From a virus, in IMG/VR virus record IMGVR_UViG_3300033156_000249, positions 1 to 30,855 of that record: a DNA stretch of 30,855 bases, one strand, 5' to 3'. Made by a program: the position numbers and the translations under genes. Below are positions 6,056-11,513 of the stretch, piece after piece; position 1 is the first letter of the stretch, and each line of letters opens with the position of its first letter. Below the pieces are notes generated by a model. That model was given only the letters and a program-made list of their open reading frames with translations, was not told the origin of the DNA and did not search any database.

Positions 6056-6084
6056 TTGACGGTTGCACCAGAGGTTAGTATAAT
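6056..6084 (+). promoter_or_regulatory. Near-consensus sigma-70 promoter, rightward
   Basis: TTGACG (6056-6061) is followed after exactly 17 bp by a perfect TATAAT (6079-6084). Transcription should start near 6091, about 14 nt before the ATG of the ribbon-helix-helix gene at 6105. It is the best promoter in the window and would drive the head module. An inverted repeat (6083-6103) covers the start site. Confidence 0.85.
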
Positions 6085-6103
6085 GCTTGCTGGGTGTAAG
6101 CAT
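6083..6103. promoter_or_regulatory. Inverted repeat over the transcription start
   Basis: ATGCTT (6083-6088) and AAGCAT (6098-6103) are perfect inverted arms separated by 9 bp. They overlap the -10 end and the predicted start site of the rightward promoter. It is a candidate operator for the adjacent RHH protein (autoregulation) or an RNA hairpin in the short leader. Confidence 0.45.
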
Positions 6104-6104
6104 C

Positions 6105-6380
6105 ATGGTACACGACCTTGAGTGGCTCGACCAGGTGACAGGGCGGCACAAAACCCCACGCGTTAAGGTGGGGTTCCCGCCTGTGCTTAGGGAGTTCCTC
6201 GACAAGCTTAGGAGGGAGAAGGGTCTGACTATGGCGGGGGCAATACGTATGTGCGTCCGCCATGTGTATGCGGAACATCAGATGAGTCAATCAAGCAAGG
6301 TGCCCTCGAAGCACTTGGATTTAGACCGATTAGAGCGGCTAGGAGGCATTCCCCCTGAATCAGACGATGGTGTTAGCTGA
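6105..6380 (+). CDS. Ribbon-helix-helix DNA-binding protein, putative regulator
   Basis: The product is 91 aa starting MVHDLEWLDQVTGRHKTPRV; the upstream TTG at 6087 lies too close to the transcription start to be used. Residues about 18-55 (PRVKVGFPPVLREFLDKLRR ... AGAIRMCVRHVY) have the strand-helix-helix layout of MetJ/Arc-type RHH proteins. It is the first gene from the strongest promoter, next to an inverted repeat over the start site, which suggests autoregulation and control of the divergent arms. The leader is only about 14 nt with a weak SD. It overlaps the next gene by 14 bp. It may instead be part of the packaging machinery, since RHH folds occur in some small terminases. Confidence 0.65.
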   Translation: MVHDLEWLDQVTGRHKTPRVKVGFPPVLREFLDKLRREKGLTMAGAIRMCVRHVYAEHQMSQSSKVPSKHLDLDRLERLGGIPPESDDGVS

Positions 6381-6969
6381 GTTAGGTGAGGGCGAGCGTC
6401 CCGCCAACGTGCCACAGGTGGAGTGGCAAGGCAAGATGACTAGCCCCATTGCCAACTTCGTCATCGGCATGGTGGCCGCTGGGCACTCTGACGTGCAGAT
6501 ACAGCAGCTATGCGAGGAGTATTTCGGCGGCCCGCGTACGACCACGCCCATACGCAGGCTACGCGAGACACATGCGGCACAGATAGCCGAGAAGGTTGAG
6601 AGTCTCTCACGGGAGATAGGCCACATACCGATAGTGCATAAGGCCTACCGCCTGCGCCTCCTCAACGAGATGGCATTAGACTTGCTCGACAGGTTCAAGC
6701 TAGGGGTGATAAGCGAACCCGCCAGCGGCCTGGAGCGTCTTGGCAGGACGCTATTGAAGACACTAAGCGTAGCCCAAGCCGAGTGCGAAGGCCAAGGCGA
6801 CATGTCGGCGACACAGACGAATATCTACGTGGATACGATAAACGCATTGCCGCCAGAGAAACTGGAGGAAATGGCAAGCAAGCTGGAGACGATGCGCGAG
6901 GAGATTGCGTCGCTTGGTAGTGCCAGGAATGCAATAGATGCAGAGTTCACGGAGGAGGCCGAACAATGA
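6367..6969 (+). CDS. Putative terminase small subunit
   Basis: The product is 200 aa from ATG 6367, overlapping the RHH gene. Residues about 25-62 form a helical region with IGMVAAGHSDVQIQQLCEEY, resembling the N-terminal HTH of small terminases, followed by long helices (about 75-140) suited to oligomerisation and an acidic tail ending EFTEEAEQ. Position, two genes upstream of the large terminase, supports the call, since small terminase and large terminase are typically adjacent. Small terminases share little sequence, so the name rests on layout. Confidence 0.5.
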   Translation: MVLAELGEGERPANVPQVEWQGKMTSPIANFVIGMVAAGHSDVQIQQLCEEYFGGPRTTTPIRRLRETHAAQIAEKVESLSREIGHIPIVHKAYRLRLLNEMALDLLDRFKLGVISEPASGLERLGRTLLKTLSVAQAECEGQGDMSATQTNIYVDTINALPPEKLEEMASKLETMREEIASLGSARNAIDAEFTEEAEQ

Positions 6970-7337
6970 TGCTGAAGGTAGATACAGGGCTGAGTATCTA
7001 GTTCTGGCTGCTAGTTATGGTGGTACTGGGAGTTGTTGTGCTCGCGATGGTGGTGGCTCCTGCCGATGCGTCAGACGACTGGGACGCCTTGTTGCCCGAC
7101 GAATATGGCATAAGCCTGTTTGTGGTGCCTGCGGTCAACGAGGACGAGCGTGGGTTGGCGACACTAAGTTGGCAGGCATTCAGCGTTAACGATTGGGGTG
7201 CCTATGCGACAGTGCTGAGGCCATACTATCAGCCTGGGTTCGGGGCGGATGCTGGCATCACGCGACGGAAGATACGGTTCGGCGTGGGCTACGTGGACGA
7301 AGACACTTGGGGCATATATCTGAGGCGGGCATTCTAG
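6966..7337 (+). pseudogene. Signal-peptide protein gene with an in-frame TAG after codon 11
   Basis: The SD GGAGGAGG points to ATG 6966, which overlaps the previous stop. The frame meets TAG at 6999-7001 after 11 codons and then continues open to 7337. The remaining frame from ATG 7017 gives 106 aa: a hydrophobic signal or anchor (MVVLGVVVLAMVVAPADA) and a soluble domain ending RRAF. ATG 7017 has no SD, so the intact product would need reinitiation, suppression or a changed TAG (for example TGG). The stop overlaps the GTG of the large terminase. Function is unknown; an exported or membrane-linked small protein between the terminase genes is unusual. Confidence 0.5.
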
Positions 7338-8515
7338 TGGCTACAGACATAGCAAGCCACCTACGGAAGAAGCGCATGAGGGCGTCGCCTGATGCGATAG
7401 CGGAGGAGATGCGCCACATTGAGGAGGCGCAGGAGCGCATACGCATCAGGAAAGCCCAGGAAGACGTTAATGCCTTCATGGAGTACTGCTTCTTTGACGG
7501 TAGTGGCAACTTCTTCCAGCAAGGCCAGATACACAGAGAGTGGCAAGGCTTAGTTCCGCTTCAAGGCCCTTCGCGCACCTTGATAATCGCACCTAGAGGC
7601 CACGGCAAGACAGAACAGATGTCTATCGGGAGAGTGATATGGGAGATAGGGCGCAATCACGAGTTGCTGGTCAAGGTCGTCATGGGCAAAGACGAATACG
7701 CTTCTGCCCTAGTATCCTCGATAGGAGAGCACATCACAGACAACCCACGGGTGAGGAATGTCTTCCCCAGCCTCAAGCCCCACACATTCAGGTCATGGAA
7801 GACGCATCGTCTCTACGTGGAGAGAGAGTCGCACTCTAAAGACCCGACGGTAGAAGCTGGTGCCATTCTCGCGTCGGGCGTAAGCGGGCGGTCGAACCTG
7901 CTTGTCTTCGACGATGTAGTGACGCCCAAGAATGCCATATTCCAACCCGCATTGCAAACACACGTGCGGGCGCAGTACCGCGATGCTTGGCTGAACACGC
8001 TTCTTCCCGATGGTCGTATTGTCTACATCGCGACACCGTGGACAGAGAATGACCTCACCTGCACCTTAGAAAAGCAGAAGGGTTGGAATGTCTGGAAGCG
8101 CCCCGCTATCTTCAATGGCGAGGCCATCTGGCCGGTATGGTCAATAGCTGCCCTTGAGAATAGGCGGCAGGAGATAGCAAACGATAGGGCATTCAATCAG
8201 CAGTATCTCCTTCAGATGTTCCTTGAGAATGAGCGCGTTTTCTCGTTCGAGGGCATAGAGAAGTGCAAGCGGCGCGACCTATATCTCGGCGAGGGCATAG
8301 ACCCTACGTGGCCCCGCTACATAGGTGTTGACTTGGCGAGGACGGCGGGTGGCGGTAACTACACGGTGGTCTTCGTTATTGCTGTGGACGAGGAGGGCCG
8401 CCGACATGTAGTGGACATAATCCGGCGGCAGATGAGGGCGCTAGACGCGGCTAGTTTGATATATGAGGCCTACGAGCGCCACAAGCCCCAGTTAGTCGCA
8501 AGTCTATCCCCGTGA
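7337..8515 (+). CDS. terL: Terminase large subunit, ATPase and N-terminal part of nuclease; truncated
   Basis: The GTG start at 7337 shares a base with the previous TAG. The 392-aa product contains a Walker A (IIAPRGHGKTEQMS), a Walker B (LLVFDDVV), and the ATPW coupling motif, followed by the RNase H-like nuclease start IGVDLARTAGGG with its first catalytic Asp. TerL pumps DNA into proheads and cuts the concatemer. This frame stops after YERHKPQLVASLSP. The rest of the nuclease domain continues in another frame from 8512. In relatives of this TerL type a stretch with a second acidic motif (V-E-N/S-N) follows the Y-x-R-x-x-P segment, and it is absent here. The gene therefore appears to have lost part of the nuclease domain and shifted frame. 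Confidence 0.85.
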   Translation: MATDIASHLRKKRMRASPDAIAEEMRHIEEAQERIRIRKAQEDVNAFMEYCFFDGSGNFFQQGQIHREWQGLVPLQGPSRTLIIAPRGHGKTEQMSIGRVIWEIGRNHELLVKVVMGKDEYASALVSSIGEHITDNPRVRNVFPSLKPHTFRSWKTHRLYVERESHSKDPTVEAGAILASGVSGRSNLLVFDDVVTPKNAIFQPALQTHVRAQYRDAWLNTLLPDGRIVYIATPWTENDLTCTLEKQKGWNVWKRPAIFNGEAIWPVWSIAALENRRQEIANDRAFNQQYLLQMFLENERVFSFEGIEKCKRRDLYLGEGIDPTWPRYIGVDLARTAGGGNYTVVFVIAVDEEGRRHVVDIIRRQMRALDAASLIYEAYERHKPQLVASLSP

Positions 8516-8877
8516 GAGGTTTCTATACAGGCGCCAAGAAGCACGATTTGAATATGGGGGTGCCAGGATTAGCCGCGCAGGTAGACAATGGGGGGTGGGT
8601 TATCCCCTTCGCGGGAGACCACGAGGGTGTTACGCATAGCTGCCCCGTTTGCAGTTGGATAGAGGAAATGATAACATACCCCGTTGGTGACTACAATGAT
8701 ACCGTGATGGCGATGTGGCTTGCTGACGCTGCCGCTAAAGGCACGGGCGTAAGCCGCGAGGTGTTCGATGCGTGGGCGGCGTTCCCGAAGACGGCTTCTG
8801 CAAGAAAGGCGCAAGAAGAACATGAACAGGCTGACGACTTGGGCACAACGCCTCTGGAGACAGGTAGCCCGCTCTAG
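8512..8877 (+). pseudogene. terL: C-terminal fragment of terminase large subunit
   Basis: The frame, readable from just before the TerL stop as SRKSIPVRGFYTGAKKHD and onwards for about 120 aa, matches the end of a TerL nuclease domain. GVPGLAAQVDNGGWVIPF and the final acidic motif GDYNDTVMAMWLADAA supply the third metal-binding Asp. It overlaps the truncated TerL frame by 4 bp and the portal start by 56 bp. It has no SD of its own at 8512, so it is read as the second piece of the broken gene, not a separate protein. A real split TerL made of two polypeptides is possible, but the missing middle motif argues against it. Confidence 0.7.
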
Positions 8878-10273
8878 GAAACCCGCTACAGATACAGGTG
8901 TCACTCATAGTAGCAGGTTCCTAGATACGCTTCCGTGGCTGTCAATCTCTAACACGCGCAAGGACGAAGAGAATATCATTGACCGCATGGACAACGAGGA
9001 TGGCGTAGTCTCTACTGCGCTAGACGTGATAGCTGACTGTGCGACGACCTTCATAGACCCCCAGGAAGACAGGGACTTCCTCATAGAGGGCCATTCTATG
9101 GCTGTGGAGACGTTGGGGGCAATGGTAACCCGAACGGGCTTGGCGACACAGACGTGGGACATCGTGCGGACAATGGTAAAGAAGGGCAATCACTTCCTTG
9201 AACCCGTCTTGGGCGAGGACAAAAGGATTGAACGCATCAAGCAATTCCCGCACAGCTACCAGATACATAAGAACGTTGATGCCTATGGTAACCTGAAGTC
9301 GGGCGACCCCGTTGATGCCTTCCGCCGGAAGGTACGGGGGGAAGCTCCCTACGACCAGATAGTTGACAATACGTTGGTGGCTTGTTTCTACGCTTGGCAG
9401 ATAGTTCATCTGGCCTATGGCGCGTTTGAGGGCCGAACATACGCCAAGGCCATGCTCTCTAGGGAACGCAGGAACTGGCAACGCCTTCAGATGGCAGAGG
9501 ACTCTGTAGCAATGGCGCGACTTATTAGGGCATACGAGACGCTTGTGCATCACGTTCCGGTGCCTAATGGTTCTACGCCACAAGAGCAGATGGCTGCGAT
9601 AGACACCTATGTAGGAAGCATGAAGAGGGAGCAGTTGGGAGGCTGGGATACCAGTCATTCTGCTACGACCTTCAGCAGCCAGCCTAATCCGCCGGATGTC
9701 TACACGGACATCTTCCTGCCCAAGTTGTATGACCCGCAAGGTAGGGTAGTGGCAGATGGTCAAGTCGAAGCTATCGGCGGCAGCAATCCTCATATCACGC
9801 GGCTGGATGACCTTGATAGGAGCCTCAACCGGATATTGTGTACGCTCAAGGTGCCAGCCAAACTCTTGAACTATGACATTGGCAGGAGGACATTTGTAGG
9901 CACGGGCGACAAGGAACGCGATGAACAGTTTGGGCGCACCTTGCGTCACGTACAGCGTGCTGTAAAGATGGGCCTTAAGCGCATCTTCGACCTGGAGTTA
10001 ATCCTGAACGGCATTAATCCTGCAAGCCCAGAGGGAGAGTACTCTATCGTTATGCCACCAATCGCAGTACGTGCGGAGGAGAGGGAGGCCAACATCGAAC
10101 TCCAGCGAGCGCAGACCGCAAGCAACTGGCGCAACGTCAACCTCCCCGATGAGGTTATCTGGCAGAAGGTACTGCGTCTCACTCCTGAGGAGATTGCTGA
10201 TGCCATGCAAAAGCAACAGGCCCAAGCTACTGCCACACCCGTGCCAGGAGGCGATAACGATGCGCCAGATTGA
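8822..10273 (+). CDS. Portal protein (T4 gp20-like)
   Basis: The product is 483 aa from ATG 8822 (MNRLTTWAQRLWRQVARSRK); the SD is weak and the gene overlaps the TerL C-terminal fragment. Directly downstream of TerL, it has portal features: EENIIDRMDNEDGVVSTALD near the N-terminus (wing), the stem-region pattern AMLSRERRNWQRLQMAEDSV ... VHHVPVPNGS, and DIFLPKLYDPQGRVV ... GGSNPHITRLDDLDRSLNRI typical of T4 gp20-like portals. It would form the dodecameric DNA channel and prohead vertex. The C-terminus is Gln/Ala-rich. Intact and of normal length. Confidence 0.8.
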   Translation: MNRLTTWAQRLWRQVARSRKPATDTGVTHSSRFLDTLPWLSISNTRKDEENIIDRMDNEDGVVSTALDVIADCATTFIDPQEDRDFLIEGHSMAVETLGAMVTRTGLATQTWDIVRTMVKKGNHFLEPVLGEDKRIERIKQFPHSYQIHKNVDAYGNLKSGDPVDAFRRKVRGEAPYDQIVDNTLVACFYAWQIVHLAYGAFEGRTYAKAMLSRERRNWQRLQMAEDSVAMARLIRAYETLVHHVPVPNGSTPQEQMAAIDTYVGSMKREQLGGWDTSHSATTFSSQPNPPDVYTDIFLPKLYDPQGRVVADGQVEAIGGSNPHITRLDDLDRSLNRILCTLKVPAKLLNYDIGRRTFVGTGDKERDEQFGRTLRHVQRAVKMGLKRIFDLELILNGINPASPEGEYSIVMPPIAVRAEEREANIELQRAQTASNWRNVNLPDEVIWQKVLRLTPEEIADAMQKQQAQATATPVPGGDNDAPD

Positions 10274-11015
10274 TGAGGAGATTGTCCTGACCCGCATAGA
10301 CACAATGGAGACGGGGGAACCCAACCTCTTCTTTGAAAGCGACCCTATAAGCGAGGCTTGGGCGGCCCTTGAGAGGACAGACGAGGACGCACCTCCACAG
10401 GAGTTCATAGGCATAGCGCCCTACTTGCCACGATACGAGGTAGTACTACGGCCCATAGTGGCAGCAGAGGTTGCCATGCCCGATGTCTTGCCCCTGAACG
10501 AGTTTCATGAACCGCCAAGGGCTACCCGTGAGGGTGAGCCTTCTTACCCGCTGGTGTTGCAGCCGCTTCTAACTGGCAGACGCATTCAGATACACAAGAA
10601 GGGCAACACGGTCAGGGTCTTCGACTATGTGGGTGAAGCCCTTACCGGCAAGATTGTGGTGCGGGATGTTGAGGGCAACGAGGAAACAAGGAACGCCTCC
10701 GCGTTGTTTCTCGCCCTGGCGGGCATTGACGAGGTAGATAGTGCTATCTTCGATGCCGTGCTTGCCGCTGGCATTGATGCGGTTGCAGTTACAGATGTCT
10801 TGCGTTGGGATAACATGGCCGCACACGAACTGCCCACGGTCTCGCGCATGGAGCTTCTTGATAGGATAGAATGGCCGAACAATACTGGCAGAGTGGCCCA
10901 TGTTCTGGCAGAGGACGAAACTACCGAGAAGCCTTGGGAAACTAGCGTGGGCAGGCCCGCATTCGGCGGTTACTTCGAGGAGGGCTGGACAGTTGTCGAA
11001 CGAGACGCCAGTTGA
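10260..11015 (+). CDS. Degenerate ATP-dependent DNA ligase-like (nucleotidyltransferase fold) protein
   Basis: The product is 251 aa, starting at ATG 10260 with SD AGGAGG; the longer frame inside portal is rejected. Residues 95-210 follow the adenylation-domain order of ATP-dependent ligases: PLLTGRRIQIHKKGNTVRVF (motif I to III), then FDAVLAAGIDAVAVTDVLRW and SRMELLDRI (the usual F-D-V-L ... R-R-E-L-L segment). Where a ligase has K-x-D-G, this has L-L-T-G, so the AMP-accepting Lys and the Asp are missing. It is placed between portal and capsid genes, where structural proteins are expected. A head-assembly role reusing the fold is my inference. The similarity is by eye only. Confidence 0.45.
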   Translation: MRQIDEEIVLTRIDTMETGEPNLFFESDPISEAWAALERTDEDAPPQEFIGIAPYLPRYEVVLRPIVAAEVAMPDVLPLNEFHEPPRATREGEPSYPLVLQPLLTGRRIQIHKKGNTVRVFDYVGEALTGKIVVRDVEGNEETRNASALFLALAGIDEVDSAIFDAVLAAGIDAVAVTDVLRWDNMAAHELPTVSRMELLDRIEWPNNTGRVAHVLAEDETTEKPWETSVGRPAFGGYFEEGWTVVERDAS

Positions 11016-11433
11016 GCTTGGCGAACCCTATACGCTGAAAAACCTACCCGACAGGCTGAAGGGATTGCCGACTTCGGCAAAGCGGGCGTGGGTCAAGACA
11101 TGGAACAACTCATACAAGCATTACCTGTCCAAGGGCAAGTCCGCTAAGGACGCCGAGAGTCTGGCCTTTGCTACCGCCAATGCGCAGTTGAAGAAGATGG
11201 GCTGGCATAGGTCTGCCAACGGCAAGTGGGTCAAGCGAGATAGCAAGAACCAAGATGACTTGCACCAACTCAGTACGGCTGCCCTCGTTGCTCTCCACAA
11301 CGCTCTGCATGAAGATTGTTCGCAGGATATGGACAAGGCCGCCGATATGCACCAGACAGTTGTGCGGATGCTACAAGCGCGGGGATTGAAGCATCCTGCT
11401 TGGGATAGCCTAGACGACTCAGAGGTTGCTTGA
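10993..11433 (+). CDS. ChaB-domain protein of the head module
   Basis: The product is 146 aa. The TTG start at 10993 is chosen because GAGGAGGG lies about 8 nt upstream and codons before it run through the previous gene. Residues about 14-75 (YTLKNLPDRLKGLPTSAKRA ... ATANAQLKKMGWHRSANGKW) match the ChaB fold, a small helical module often found in phage head clusters near the prohead protease. The C-terminal half is helical (LSTAALVALHNALHEDCSQD). Its biochemical role in phages is not established. It is followed by a promoter for the capsid gene. Confidence 0.65.
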   Translation: MSNETPVELGEPYTLKNLPDRLKGLPTSAKRAWVKTWNNSYKHYLSKGKSAKDAESLAFATANAQLKKMGWHRSANGKWVKRDSKNQDDLHQLSTAALVALHNALHEDCSQDMDKAADMHQTVVRMLQARGLKHPAWDSLDDSEVA

Positions 11434-11458
11434 CAGCCCAGCGCATGTTTGTTACTAT
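11430..11458 (+). promoter_or_regulatory. Promoter for the capsid polyprotein gene
   Basis: TTGACA (11430-11435) and TACTAT (11453-11458) are separated by 17 bp in the only sizeable gap of the head module. Transcription would start near 11465, about 50 nt before ATG 11514. A dedicated promoter fits the need for many capsid copies. Confidence 0.65.
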
Positions 11459-11477
11459 ATCGTGTAGTGGTAGTAAC
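11451..11477. promoter_or_regulatory. Inverted repeat over the -10 and start of the capsid promoter
   Basis: GTTACTA (11451-11457) and TAGTAAC (11471-11477) are perfect 7-bp inverted arms with 13 bp between. They cover the -10 and the predicted start site, so a protein bound here would block the promoter. It differs in sequence from the CCGG palindromes. Confidence 0.4.
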
Positions 11478-11513
11478 CATTAGGCCTTGGGAGGCTCAGA
11501 GGATGCGACTTGA

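Noticed and set aside
6999-7001. General recoding of TAG as sense
   Set aside because: TAG ends several well-supported genes here (for example at 2020, 3252, 4654, 5467 and 14313), so it is a normal stop.
9020-9949. 309-codon open frame on the minus strand
   Set aside because: It is fully antisense to the portal gene, has no SD, and its residues do not resemble any family. It is a codon-bias shadow.
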